DNA of 64,000 nucleotides from Cobetia amphilecti (GTDB taxonomy: Bacteria > Pseudomonadota > Gammaproteobacteria > Pseudomonadales > Halomonadaceae). Positions 37,217-46,783 of the stretch are shown here, one piece after another; the stretch's first letter is position 1, and each line of letters starts with the position of its first letter. The position numbers and the translations under genes are program-made. The stretch spans positions 1,550,001 to 1,614,000 of the forward strand of contig NZ_CP084115.1 of NCBI RefSeq assembly GCF_020217465.1. Reading direction: 5' to 3'. The notes under the pieces are model-generated. The model saw nothing but the letters and a program-made list of their open reading frames with translations. It did not search any database and was not told the DNA's origin.

Positions 37217-38521
37217 TTACCAGCCGCGGCGTCCGATGCGGGTGAGTTCTCTCCCGAGCGCTTCCACCGCCTGAGCACCGGTCTCCTCGCCCGACAGCAC
37301 CTGATGGGTGCGGTTGAAGAAGGCATTGGAGACGCGAGCGTAGGCATCGCCCGTCACCGAGGCCGGGCGCGCGACGCCGGTTCTGAGCGCTTCATAGAGC
37401 TCCCCCATCGAGGGGTTGCTCGCCAGCACCTCGTCATCCTGATAGAGGTGTTCGATGGTGGGGTTGCGCCCCATCTTCATGGCATGGGCCTTTTGCTGCG
37501 GGGCGGCGGTGATGTAGGCGACCAGCTCCGCTGCGGCCTGTGGGTGCTCCGAGTAGCGTGATACCGCAAGATTCCAACCGCCCAGGGTTGCGCGTGACTC
37601 GCCCTGCGGGCCATGCGGGAGGGGGGACATGCCGACCTTGCCTGCCACCGGACTGCCCTCGGCCTGGCTGAGCTTCCAGACATAGGGCCAGTTGCGCAGG
37701 AACAGCGCATTGCCCGACTGGAACAACCCACGTGACTCCTCCTCGGTATGATTCAGCGCACCTTCCGGAGCGATGCTGCCGATCCAGGAGGCGGCAAGAT
37801 CGAGTGCCTCGGCGGCGCGCGAGTTGTCGATGGTGACCTCACCGGCATCATCCACCAGGGTGCCGCCGCCCTGGCTTGCGACCCACTCCAGTGCGTTGCA
37901 GGTCAGCCCCTCGTAGGCGCGCCCCTGGAAGCTGTATCCCCAGAAATCGGCATTGCCGGCGTCACGTTCCGCCGCCTGGATCGTGCGCGCCGTCTCGGTG
38001 AGTTGCTGCCAGGTCTCCGGCACCTGCTGGTCGTATTTTTCCAGCAGGTCCTTGCGGTAATAGAGCACGCCTGCGTCGGTGTACCAGGGCATGGCCACCA
38101 GACGTCCCTCTACGGTGCCGTTGTCGACCAGCGCGGGGAAGAAGCCCTCGGTGGCGTCGTCGGGCAGATAGCGGGAAAGGTCGACCAGGTGATCGTCGAG
38201 CAGCCCTGGCCACGCCATGTCGACGATCAGCACGTCGATGTCACTGGAGCCGCTGCTCAGCAGCTGCTGATACAGCGAGAGCTTCTCGGTGGTGTCGTTG
38301 GGAGTGGAGATCACATTGACACGATTGCCGGATTGCTCAGCCCATTGCTGGGCGAGCTCCGGGCACATGTCGGAATCTCCGCCAGGGCCACAGGCAATCG
38401 TGACCTCGGTGGCCAGTGCGAGGGGTGCCGTCAATGAGGCCCCGCTCAACAACAGGGCACCGGCGCTACCCTTGAGGGTCGTGAGCATCCGTTGGCGTGG
38501 GGTGCTGATAACAGAAGGCAT
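37217..38521 (-). CDS. Second sugar ABC substrate-binding protein
   Basis: 434 aa from ATG 38521, preferred over longer frames for its GGAG site and standard signal peptide (GSAGALLLSGASLTAPLALA, then TEVTIACG). It is a family 1 extracellular solute-binding protein, plainly a paralogue of the one at 46784-48052: shared blocks include TDAGVLYYRKDLLEKY, QGRAYEGLTCNALEWVASQ and LGGWNLAVSRYSEHP. No permeases lie beside it, so it probably feeds the same AglFG-K transporter with another alpha-glucoside. It lies between the third and fourth alpha-glucosidase genes. Confidence 0.88.
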   Translation of the reverse strand: MPSVISTPRQRMLTTLKGSAGALLLSGASLTAPLALATEVTIACGPGGDSDMCPELAQQWAEQSGNRVNVISTPNDTTEKLSLYQQLLSSGSSDIDVLIVDMAWPGLLDDHLVDLSRYLPDDATEGFFPALVDNGTVEGRLVAMPWYTDAGVLYYRKDLLEKYDQQVPETWQQLTETARTIQAAERDAGNADFWGYSFQGRAYEGLTCNALEWVASQGGGTLVDDAGEVTIDNSRAAEALDLAASWIGSIAPEGALNHTEEESRGLFQSGNALFLRNWPYVWKLSQAEGSPVAGKVGMSPLPHGPQGESRATLGGWNLAVSRYSEHPQAAAELVAYITAAPQQKAHAMKMGRNPTIEHLYQDDEVLASNPSMGELYEALRTGVARPASVTGDAYARVSNAFFNRTHQVLSGEETGAQAVEALGRELTRIGRRGW

Positions 38522-38613
38522 GGCGTGCGACTCCATCATTGTGATTGTTGTTGCGGCGTCCGGGATGACCGTCATCCACCGAGCATCCCGTGAAGCATCG
38601 AATCTGCCAGGCG

Positions 38614-40281
38614 TCAGTTGAGGGCGAGCCACATGGCGCTGCCTGGCATCAGCGACAGGGGGTGGTGAGAGGCGTGTGTCGCCGTGACACCGGCGATCTC
38701 GAGGGTGGTCCAGGTGGTGATATCTGGCGCCAGTTGACTCGGGTCGATCACGCTCGGCGTATCGCCTGTCCCGAGGTGTGCCAGACACAGCAGGCGTTGC
38801 GCTCCATGCTGGCGCACGCTGGCGAAGACGTTGTCCGGGAGCCGCTCGGGAGCAATCAGGGTCTGATCGCCCTCGCGCAGCACCTGGCTGGTCCCGCGAT
38901 AGCGCAGCAGGCGACGTGCTCGCGACAGGAAGCTGTCATCACGGTTTTCCTGCTGCGCCACCGACAATGGCAACTGGCGTGGGGAGACCGGTAACCAGGG
39001 CGTGGCCTCAACGCCGGACTTCGTCGCGCAGCGGCTGAACCCACCGTTCAGGCTGTCATCCCAGACCATCGGCGTGCGACAGCCATCGCGGCCCTTGATC
39101 TCGGGCCACAGGTTGATGCCGAAGGGGTCCTGCAGGTCCTCGAAGGCCAGCTCCGCTTCGGGAAGCCCCAGTTCTTCTCCCTGATAGAGGCACAGGCTGC
39201 CACGCAGCGAACACAACATCGTCAGGGCGAGCAGGGCGCGCGATTCTCCCCAGCTGGTCGCACTGCGTTCCACGTCATGATTGGACAGGGCCCAGCAAGG
39301 CCAGGTGTCTTCGCCTTGCTCGGCAAAGCGCGTCAGCACGTCGTAAAGCGCGCGGGCATCGCCATCACTGTTGAGCAGGTCAAAGGTGTAGGCCATGTGC
39401 AGGCGGCGTTGGCCGGCGGTATAGGCAGCCATGGTCGGGAGAGGGTCATTGCCGGCGATCTCGCCGACACTGGTGGTGCCCGGGTACTCATCGAGCAGGT
39501 CGCGGATGCGCTCCAGATACGCCAGATTCTCCGGTTGCTCGATATTGTGCTGCATCCGCTGATAGCTCTGCGGGTTGCCCGGGTTGACGCCTTCGCGCGC
39601 CATCGCCGGGTTGTCGGTCAAGGCGCGGTCATGGAAGTAGTAATTGACGACGTCGAAGCGGAAGCCGTCCACCCCCAGATCCAGCCAGAAGCGCAGGTTG
39701 TCCAGCTGCGCCTGGCGCACCTCGGGATGATGGAAATTCAGATCCGGCTGACTGGCCAGGAAGTTGTGCAGATAGTACTGGCGACGCTTGGCATCGAAGC
39801 TCCAGGCGCGACCACTGAAGGCTGCCATCCAGTTGTTGGGCGGGTTGCCATCCGGGAGCGGGTCGGCCCAGACATACCAGTCGGCCTTGGCGTTGTGGCG
39901 GTCCTGACGGCTTTGCTGGAACCAGACGTGTTGATCGGAGCTGTGAGACAGCACCTGGTCGATGATCACGCGCAACCCCAGCTGGTGGGCTTGCGAGACC
40001 AGGTGCTTGAAATCCTCCAGGTGGCCGAACATCGGGTCGACATCCCGATAGTCCGCGACGTCATAGCCGAAATCCTTCATCGGCGAGGTGAAGAAGGGGG
40101 ACAGCCAGATGGCATCCACGCCGAGGCTGGCCACATGGGGCAGGCGCTCGATGATGCCGGCCAGGTCGCCGATGCCGTCGCCGTTGGCATCCATGAAACT
40201 GCGGGGGTAGATCTGATAGATCGTGGCACCACGCCACCAGTCGAGGCGTGCGTGAGGATCGAGTTGAGACAGGGTCATCAT
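38614..40281 (-). CDS. GH13 alpha-glucosidase (third copy)
   Basis: 555 aa. All GH13 catalytic elements are present: DQVLSHSSDQH, GFRFDVVNYYFHD (nucleophile Asp), TSVGEIAGND (acid/base Glu) and ALSNHDVERS. Two ATGs in tandem (40281 and 40278) follow AAGGAGGT; the second has the better spacing. Of the four copies it most resembles the one at 35362-37080 (shared QPDLNFHHPEVRQAQLDNLRFW and similar C-terminal domains), suggesting a later duplication. Cytoplasmic; acts on imported alpha-glucosides. Confidence 0.9.
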   Translation of the reverse strand: MMTLSQLDPHARLDWWRGATIYQIYPRSFMDANGDGIGDLAGIIERLPHVASLGVDAIWLSPFFTSPMKDFGYDVADYRDVDPMFGHLEDFKHLVSQAHQLGLRVIIDQVLSHSSDQHVWFQQSRQDRHNAKADWYVWADPLPDGNPPNNWMAAFSGRAWSFDAKRRQYYLHNFLASQPDLNFHHPEVRQAQLDNLRFWLDLGVDGFRFDVVNYYFHDRALTDNPAMAREGVNPGNPQSYQRMQHNIEQPENLAYLERIRDLLDEYPGTTSVGEIAGNDPLPTMAAYTAGQRRLHMAYTFDLLNSDGDARALYDVLTRFAEQGEDTWPCWALSNHDVERSATSWGESRALLALTMLCSLRGSLCLYQGEELGLPEAELAFEDLQDPFGINLWPEIKGRDGCRTPMVWDDSLNGGFSRCATKSGVEATPWLPVSPRQLPLSVAQQENRDDSFLSRARRLLRYRGTSQVLREGDQTLIAPERLPDNVFASVRQHGAQRLLCLAHLGTGDTPSVIDPSQLAPDITTWTTLEIAGVTATHASHHPLSLMPGSAMWLALN

Positions 40282-40319
40282 GACCTCCTTGTGAGTCGCG
40301 TGATCGGCAAGCGGGAGAT

Positions 40320-41969
40320 TCAGTGCACCTCGCCAACACAGCGCGCGATGGCAACGCCGTGGGGCGGCAGCGTCAGGCGACCTGCCTGCCAGTGACCATT
40401 GATCATGCCGGGGGCATCCTCGAGGGCTTCCGCTCGCCAGGCGGTCTCCAGAGTCAGGGCCTGAGCAGAGAAGTTGAGCGCGATCAGCAACGACTCGCCG
40501 CCTGAGAGACGCGTGAAGCAGATGACTTCCTCATGCAGCGAGTGGAAGTGGATCTCTCCTCGGCTGAGGGCGGGGTGACGGCGGCGGAAGGCGAGCAGCT
40601 CCCGGCTGGCATTCAACAGCGATGCCGGGTCGTGTTCCTGATGGTCGACGGCCAAGGCATGATGGAAGTCGGGAACCGGCAACCAGGGAGACACGCGAGA
40701 GAAGCCCGCATGTGACTCACCGGCCTGCCACGGCATGGGCGTCCGGCAGCCGTCGCGTCCCTTGTAGCGTGGCCAGAAGGTGATGCCGGCGGGGTCCACC
40801 AACTGGTCATGGCGTAGCTGGGCTTCACTCAGCCCCAGTTCTTCGCCCTGATACAGACAGACGCTGCCGCGCTGGGTCAGCAGGAAGGCGAGATAGAGGC
40901 GCAGGCGCGCCGGCGAGGCTTCGGCGTCCCAGCGCGTTGCCAGACGTGTGACATCGTGATTTCCCAGCGCCCAGCACGGCCAGCCGTCCCCGATCTGCGC
41001 TTCCATCGTCTGTAGGGTCGCCAGGAGGTGGCCGGGTGAGGCGTTCTCGGTCAGCAGATCGAAGGAATAGGCCATGTGCAGCCGCTGGTCGCCCCGGGTG
41101 TACTCGGCCATGACGCGCAAGGAGTCATCGTCGCCGACCTCGCCAACGCTGGTGGTGCCGGGGTATTCATCGAGCAGACTCCGCAGCCGTTCGAGAACGG
41201 CGAGGTTCTCGGGTTGGGTCTTGTCGTGAAGATGTTGTTGATAGCCGTAGGGGTTGTCCGGGCGCACGCCAATGAAGCCCTCGGCGATCTCACGCCGCGG
41301 CGGGTTATCCTTTAGCTCACCATGTGTGCAGAAGTTGATGGCGTCCAGGCGGAAACCATCCACCCCCCGCTCCAGCCAGAATCGCACTTCTTCAAGAATG
41401 GCCGTCACGACTTCGGGGTGATGGAAGTTGAGGTCCGGCTGCTCGATCAGGAAGTTGTGCAGGTAGTACTGGCAGCGGCGAGTGTCCCATTGCCACGCGG
41501 AGCCCCCGAAGATCGATTGCCAGTTGGTGGGCGGTGCGCCATCGGGTCTGGGGTCTGCCCAGACATACCAGTCGGCGCGCGGGTTATCGCGGCTCTGGCG
41601 GCTTTCCTCGAACCACGGGTGGGCGTCGGAGGTGTGTGAGAGCACCTGATCGATGATGACTTTCAGGCCGCGCGCATGCGCTGCCTCGACCAGACGGTCG
41701 AAGTCCTCCAGGGTGCCGAACATCGGGTCGACATCGCGATAGTCGCTGATGTCATAGCCGAAGTCCTTCATGGGCGAGGTAAAGAAGGGGGATAGCCAGA
41801 TCGCATCGACATTCAGCGAGGCGATGTAATCCAGGCGCTCGAGGATGCCCGGCAGATCACCGATGCCATCGCCATTGCTGTCCTGAAAGCTGCGCGGGTA
41901 GATCTGATAGATGACGGCGCCGCGCCACCAATCGTGGGCCGACACCTGGGTGTCTCGAATCGTGGACAT
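40320..41969 (-). CDS. GH13 alpha-glucosidase (second copy)
   Basis: 549 aa from ATG 41969, chosen for its AGGAGA site; an open frame to 42065 precedes it without a ribosome site. Catalytic elements: GFRLDAINFCTHG (nucleophile), TSVGEVGDDDSL (acid/base) and ALGNHDVTRL. It is the most divergent of the four: HGELKDNP replaces the HDQALxDNP of the sisters near the active site, and GNHDV replaces SNHDV. A broader or shifted substrate range is inferred. The 151-base gap to aglK upstream holds nothing I recognise. Confidence 0.9.
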   Translation of the reverse strand: MSTIRDTQVSAHDWWRGAVIYQIYPRSFQDSNGDGIGDLPGILERLDYIASLNVDAIWLSPFFTSPMKDFGYDISDYRDVDPMFGTLEDFDRLVEAAHARGLKVIIDQVLSHTSDAHPWFEESRQSRDNPRADWYVWADPRPDGAPPTNWQSIFGGSAWQWDTRRCQYYLHNFLIEQPDLNFHHPEVVTAILEEVRFWLERGVDGFRLDAINFCTHGELKDNPPRREIAEGFIGVRPDNPYGYQQHLHDKTQPENLAVLERLRSLLDEYPGTTSVGEVGDDDSLRVMAEYTRGDQRLHMAYSFDLLTENASPGHLLATLQTMEAQIGDGWPCWALGNHDVTRLATRWDAEASPARLRLYLAFLLTQRGSVCLYQGEELGLSEAQLRHDQLVDPAGITFWPRYKGRDGCRTPMPWQAGESHAGFSRVSPWLPVPDFHHALAVDHQEHDPASLLNASRELLAFRRRHPALSRGEIHFHSLHEEVICFTRLSGGESLLIALNFSAQALTLETAWRAEALEDAPGMINGHWQAGRLTLPPHGVAIARCVGEVH

Positions 41970-42120
41970 GCGAGTCTCCTGGGCGGGAACCATGGCTCCC
42001 GCCCGTGGGGTCCTTGCGGAGAATGAAGCGGTTGGCCTGAGGCGCCGTGAGCAGGCGCTGGACACTCAGTCCTGGCTGCCAGGCCCTCGAGAAAAAGCCC
42101 TGCAGAACAGGCCCTGAACG

Positions 42121-43227
42121 TCAGGCTGCCTGGCGTTGCTGGGTCAGGCTCAGCGCGCGATCCTGGCTGTCGAAGAGATGCACGTGCTCCAGGTCCGGCA
42201 CCAGCGCGACGCGTTGGCCGATCTTCCACTGACTGGGGGCTTCACTGCGGTGGATCAGCAGGCTGTCGCCGACTTTCGGATCCAGATAGACATAGACTTC
42301 GTTGCCCAGGTACTCGACGTTGACGATCTCGAAGGCGTTGTCGCCACGGGCCTCTTCCAGGCAGAGGTGTTCGGGACGAACCCCCAGCATCAGACGGCTA
42401 CCAACGCGCTCGCTACCGGCATCGCGAGGCAGGCCCAGCTCGCCGATCCCGGCCGTCGTGATGCGACAGTTATTGGCATCGCTGCTCAATAGCTCCGCCG
42501 GCAGGAAGTTCATGGTCGGGGAGCCGATGAAGCCGGCCACGAAGCGGGTCGCCGGTGCCTGATAAAGTGTCTGGGGACTGCCGACCTGTTCGATACGGCC
42601 ATCACGCAGTACCACGATCTTGTCGGCCAGGGTCATGGCTTCGACCTGGTCGTGGGTGACGTAGACCATGGTGGAGCCCAGGCGGTGGTGCAGGCGGGCG
42701 ATCTCATTGCGCATCTGCACCCGCAGTGAGGCATCCAGGTTGGAGAGCGGCTCATCGAACAACAGGATCTTCGGCTCACGCGCCATGGCGCGCCCCATGG
42801 CGACGCGCTGTCGCTGGCCGCCGGAAAGCGCCTTGGGCTTGCGGTGCAGCAACTCCTCGAGCTGAAGGATGCGCGCCGTCTCCATCACGCGTTGTTCGAC
42901 GCTTTCCTTGTCGGTCTTGGCAAGCTTGAGGCCGAAGGCCATGTTCTCGTACACCGTCATGTGCGGGTAGAGGGCATAGGACTGGAAGACCATGCCCACG
43001 CCGCGCTCACGCGGGGGGAGGTCATTGACCAGATCGTTGGCGATATGCATCTCACCCTCGGTGATCGATTCCAGCCCGGCGATCAGGCGCAGTAAGGTCG
43101 ACTTGCCACAGCCTGACGGCCCGACGAAGACCACGAATTCTCCGCTGCCGATCTTCAGGTCCAGGTCCTTGATGATGTGCGTGCTGCCGAAGGTCTTGTT
43201 GATCTTGGAGAGGGTTACGCTTGTCAT
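42121..43227 (-). CDS. aglK: Sugar ABC transporter ATPase (MalK/UgpC/AglK type)
   Basis: 368 aa. Walker A GPSGCGKST (about 37-45), Q-loop, ABC signature LSGGQRQRVAMGRAMA, Walker B ILLFDEPLSNLDA and the switch His in YVTHDQVEAM, followed by C-terminal TOBE/MalK-like regulatory domains (LMLGVRPEHL). It energises uptake by the AglFG permeases at the inner membrane. Position right after aglEFGA gives the E-F-G-A-K order known from Sinorhizobium alpha-glucoside operons. The start at 43227 has GGGAG. Confidence 0.92.
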   Translation of the reverse strand: MTSVTLSKINKTFGSTHIIKDLDLKIGSGEFVVFVGPSGCGKSTLLRLIAGLESITEGEMHIANDLVNDLPPRERGVGMVFQSYALYPHMTVYENMAFGLKLAKTDKESVEQRVMETARILQLEELLHRKPKALSGGQRQRVAMGRAMAREPKILLFDEPLSNLDASLRVQMRNEIARLHHRLGSTMVYVTHDQVEAMTLADKIVVLRDGRIEQVGSPQTLYQAPATRFVAGFIGSPTMNFLPAELLSSDANNCRITTAGIGELGLPRDAGSERVGSRLMLGVRPEHLCLEEARGDNAFEIVNVEYLGNEVYVYLDPKVGDSLLIHRSEAPSQWKIGQRVALVPDLEHVHLFDSQDRALSLTQQRQAA

Positions 43228-43272
43228 CTTGCGACTCCCAGCCGGTGCTCGGCACCGGCTTTCGAAAGAAGG

Positions 43273-44934
43273 TTAGTCGAGTGCCAGGAAGGCAGCCTGA
43301 TAGGGCGGCAGTACCAGGCGCGCTGTCTGGGGCTGAGCCTCATCCAGTTCGGCAGTGAAACCCGTGCCCTTGAGAAGACGCGCGCCGCCTGCGTAGGCTT
43401 GCGGCAGCGCGGTACTTAGTTCAGTGCCTGTGAGATTGAACAGGCACAGCATGCGCTGACCGTCATGCTCACGCAGGAAGCCCAGAAGCTCGTCCCCCAC
43501 GTCGACCAGTTGAATGTCCCCCTCACGCAAGACCGGATGCTGACGGCGGAAGTTCAGCAGAATCCGCGTGGCATGAAGCACAGAGTTAGCGTCGTCTTCC
43601 TGGTTGGCCACGGCCAGTGGCAGGTGGCGCTCATCGACCGGTAGCCAAGGCTCGACACTTGAGAAGTCCCCTTGCGCCGCTTGACGCCAGGGCATGGGGG
43701 TCCGGCAGCCATCACGGCCCTTGAACTCCGGCCACAGCACCTTGCCGTAAGGGTCCTGAATACGCTCGAAGGGCACCTCGGCTTCTGGCAGGCCCAGCTC
43801 CTCACCCTGGTAGAGGCAGACGCTGCCGCGCAGTGACAACACCATGGCCAGGGCGACCTTGGGGTAGGACACCGGGTCTTCGTGGGCCCCCCAACGGGTG
43901 GCGCTGCGCACCACGTCGTGGTTTGACAGGGCCCAGCATGGCCAGGCATCACCGGCCAGGCGCTGGAAGCGCTCGATGACTTCTCGGATATAGCCTGCGG
44001 AATGCGGCGCATTGAGCAGATCGAATCCGTAGGCCATGTGCAGCTTGTCGCCCCCAGCGGTGTATTCCGCCATGCGCTCCAGCGGCTTGTCGTCACCGAT
44101 TTCACCGACCGTGGTGGTGCCGGGGTATTCATCCATCAGGGCACGTAGGTCTCTCAGGAAGTCGAGATTTTCCGGGCGGCTCAAGTCATAGACGTGGCGC
44201 TGCCAGGTATAGGGGTTGGAATCCGGCGCGCCCAGTGTCTTGGCTTCGCCTGCTGGCACTGGCGGATTGTCGCGCAGAGCCTGATCGTGGAAGTAGAAGT
44301 TGACGGTATCCAGTCGGAAGCCATCGACGCCGAGTTCCAGCCAGAAGCGCATGTTGTCGAGCTGAGCCTGACGGGCCTCCGGGTGATGGAAGTTCACGTC
44401 GGGCTGGCTGGTCAGGAAGTTATGCAGGTAATACTGCTGGCGGCGCGAATCGAAGGTCCAGGCCGAGCCGCCGAAGATCGACAGCCAGTTGTTGGGCGGC
44501 GTGCCATCGGGCTTGGGGTCTGCCCACACAAACCAGTCGGCCTTGTCATTCGTGCGGTCCTGACGGCTTTGCTGGAACCAGGGGTGCTGGTCGGAGGTGT
44601 GGCTGATCACCTGGTCGATCATGACCTTGAGATTGAGCGAGTGAGCGCGCTCCAGCAGGGCCTTGAAGTCCTCCAGGGTGCCGAACATCGGGTCGACATC
44701 ACGGTAATCGCTGATGTCATACCCGAAGTCGAGCATCGGAGAGGTGAAGAAGGGCGACAGCCAGATGCCATCCACGCCCAGGGAGGCCACGTAATCGAGT
44801 CTGGCGGTGATGCCCGGCAGATCGCCGATCCCGTCGCCGTTGCTGTCCAGGAAGCTGCGCGGGTAGATCTGGTAGATGACGCCACCGCGCCACCAGTTGG
44901 AGGAGGTCTGCATTTGGGCTTCGAGCAATGACAT
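43273..44934 (-). CDS. aglA: GH13 alpha-glucosidase (first copy, operon core)
   Basis: 553 aa. Catalytic residues: nucleophile D209 (GFRLDTVNFYF), acid/base E278 (TTVGEIGDDK) and D340 (ALSNHDVVRS). The spacings of 69 and 62 residues equal those of the Halomonas alpha-glucosidase HaG (D202, E271, D333). No signal peptide, so it cleaves imported maltose-, sucrose- or trehalose-like sugars in the cytoplasm. The start at 44934 uses an AGGA site embedded in the end of the aglG gene, giving close coupling with the transporter. The aglA position between permease and ATPase is kept from rhizobial operons. Confidence 0.93.
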   Translation of the reverse strand: MSLLEAQMQTSSNWWRGGVIYQIYPRSFLDSNGDGIGDLPGITARLDYVASLGVDGIWLSPFFTSPMLDFGYDISDYRDVDPMFGTLEDFKALLERAHSLNLKVMIDQVISHTSDQHPWFQQSRQDRTNDKADWFVWADPKPDGTPPNNWLSIFGGSAWTFDSRRQQYYLHNFLTSQPDVNFHHPEARQAQLDNMRFWLELGVDGFRLDTVNFYFHDQALRDNPPVPAGEAKTLGAPDSNPYTWQRHVYDLSRPENLDFLRDLRALMDEYPGTTTVGEIGDDKPLERMAEYTAGGDKLHMAYGFDLLNAPHSAGYIREVIERFQRLAGDAWPCWALSNHDVVRSATRWGAHEDPVSYPKVALAMVLSLRGSVCLYQGEELGLPEAEVPFERIQDPYGKVLWPEFKGRDGCRTPMPWRQAAQGDFSSVEPWLPVDERHLPLAVANQEDDANSVLHATRILLNFRRQHPVLREGDIQLVDVGDELLGFLREHDGQRMLCLFNLTGTELSTALPQAYAGGARLLKGTGFTAELDEAQPQTARLVLPPYQAAFLALD

Positions 44935-44939
44935 GAAAA

Positions 44940-45797
44940 TTATCCTTTGACGGCGCCGGCGGTCAGGCCGGATACGATGCGGCGCTGGAAGATCATCACC
45001 AGGATGACCAGCGGTATGGTGACGGTGACGGAGGCGGCCATGATGGGGCCCCAGGGGAGCTCATGCTGGCTGCCGCCGGAGATCAGGGCGATGGCGACCG
45101 GCACGGTGCGTTCGCTGTCGGTCAGCGTGAAGGTCAAGGCGAACAGGAACTCGTTCCAGGCCGCGATGAAGGCGAGCAACCCGGTGGTGGCCATGGCCGG
45201 CCACATCAGGGGCAGGAAGACCTTGGTGATGGTCTCCCACGGTGTGGCGCCGTCCATGATCGCGGCCTCTTCCAGTTCCATGGGCAGCTGACGCATGAAG
45301 GTCGTCAGTACCCAGACGGTGAAGGGCAGCGTGAAGATGGTGTAACTGAGAATCAGGCCACCGGGGTTGTTGTAGAGATTCAGGCTGCGAATCACCTCGA
45401 ACAGCCCGGAGAGCACCGCGACCTGAGGGAACATCGAGACCCCGAGGATGATCAGCATCACGGTGGAGCGGCCGCGAAAGCGCACGCGCCCCAGCGCATA
45501 GGAGGCGGTGATGCCCAGCAGCAGCGCGATCAACACGACGCTCAAGGCGATCAGGATCGAGTTGCCGATCGCCTGTAGGAAGCTCTTCTGCGCAAAGATC
45601 TGGGCATAGTTGCTGAAGTCCAGAGAGGTCAGCCAGTAGTTGACCTCGAACAGCTCACTGGACGGTTTCAGTGAGGTGATCACCGCGTAATAGAAGGGGA
45701 ACACGGCGTAGACGATGATGATGGCGATCAAGGCCCATTTGCCGACATGCTTGGCGAGTCGGGTCAGCTGGTAGCGGTTCATCGGAGTCTGATTCAT
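44940..45797 (-). CDS. aglG: Sugar ABC transporter permease (AglG/MalG type)
   Basis: 285 aa inner-membrane permease with six predicted helices and the ATPase-docking EAA loop (EEAAIMDGATPWETITKVFLP). Start and stop: ATG 45797 overlaps the aglF stop by four bases, and the next gene begins six bases after its end. It forms the membrane channel together with AglF. The ending RRIVSGLTAGAVKG is the normal MalG-family C-terminus. Confidence 0.92.
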   Translation of the reverse strand: MNQTPMNRYQLTRLAKHVGKWALIAIIIVYAVFPFYYAVITSLKPSSELFEVNYWLTSLDFSNYAQIFAQKSFLQAIGNSILIALSVVLIALLLGITASYALGRVRFRGRSTVMLIILGVSMFPQVAVLSGLFEVIRSLNLYNNPGGLILSYTIFTLPFTVWVLTTFMRQLPMELEEAAIMDGATPWETITKVFLPLMWPAMATTGLLAFIAAWNEFLFALTFTLTDSERTVPVAIALISGGSQHELPWGPIMAASVTVTIPLVILVMIFQRRIVSGLTAGAVKG

Positions 45798-46768
45798 TTC
45801 TCCACTCCCAGTTGGCGGCGGCCAAGGTAGAGGTAGACCACGACGGCCAGCGCGATGATCAGGAACAGCATCGTGGAGGCGGCACTGCCGTAGCCCACGT
45901 CCTGGAACTCCACCAGTTGCTGGCGGGCGTAGATGGACATGGTCATGGTGCTCGACGAGTTGGAGGTCAGCACATAGATGACATCGAAGACGCGCAGTGC
46001 ATCGAGAAGGCGGAAGATCACAGCGACCAGCAGGGCCGGGGTGATCAATGGCAGGGTGACACGGAAGAACACCTTCACCGGGTGGATGCCATCGACCTCG
46101 GCGGCCTCATAGCAGTCCTTGGGCAGCATCTGCAGCGCGGCGAGTACCAGTAGTGCCACGAAGGGGATGGTCTTCCACACATCGACCATGATCACGGCCC
46201 ACATCGAAAGATCGGCATCCGCCGTCCAGGCCAGTGGCGCATCGATCAGCCCCAGCCCCATCAACAGGTGGTTGATGATTCCGAACTGGTCATTGAGCAT
46301 CCAGGCCCACATCTTGGCGGAGACGATGGTCGGGATGGCCCAGGGGATGAGCACCGCGGCGCGGACCAGCATGCGCCCCTTGAATTCGGCGTTGAGCAGC
46401 AGGGCCACGATGATGCCGAAGACAACTTCCAGCGACACCGAGATGACGCTGAAATAGACGGTGTTCCAGACGGAATTCCACCACACCGGGTCAGCCAGCA
46501 GGCCGTACCAGACGCCGTCGTCCTTCACGAGATAGTTTTCAAAGCCGATGAAGGCGGCGCCGGTCGTGTCCGAGAGCGAGGCATCGGTCAAGCTGAGGTA
46601 GAAGGTTCTCAGCAGTGGCCAGCCGGCCACCAGGGCCAGCGCGACCAGCATCGGCGCGAGATAGGTCCAGGCCGCACGTACCCGCTGGCGTCTGACCTTG
46701 GTACCGCGTTTGCGGGTCCGGGCCGAGGGCGTGTCCGTCGGCACTGACTCATTGAGCGTGGTTGTCAT
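45794..46768 (-). CDS. aglF: Sugar ABC transporter permease (AglF/MalF type)
   Basis: 324 aa. A basic cytoplasmic N-terminus (KRGTKVRRQRVRAAW) precedes six membrane helices and the EAA loop (YEAAEVDGIHPVKVFFRVTLP). It lacks the large periplasmic insertion of E. coli MalF, as usual for the AglF/ThuF group. Starts at 46768 behind GGGAGG, 15 bases after the binding-protein gene; coupled by ATGA to aglG. Confidence 0.92.
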   Translation of the reverse strand: MTTTLNESVPTDTPSARTRKRGTKVRRQRVRAAWTYLAPMLVALALVAGWPLLRTFYLSLTDASLSDTTGAAFIGFENYLVKDDGVWYGLLADPVWWNSVWNTVYFSVISVSLEVVFGIIVALLLNAEFKGRMLVRAAVLIPWAIPTIVSAKMWAWMLNDQFGIINHLLMGLGLIDAPLAWTADADLSMWAVIMVDVWKTIPFVALLVLAALQMLPKDCYEAAEVDGIHPVKVFFRVTLPLITPALLVAVIFRLLDALRVFDVIYVLTSNSSSTMTMSIYARQQLVEFQDVGYGSAASTMLFLIIALAVVVYLYLGRRQLGVEK

Positions 46769-46783
46769 GCGAAACCTCCCGGG

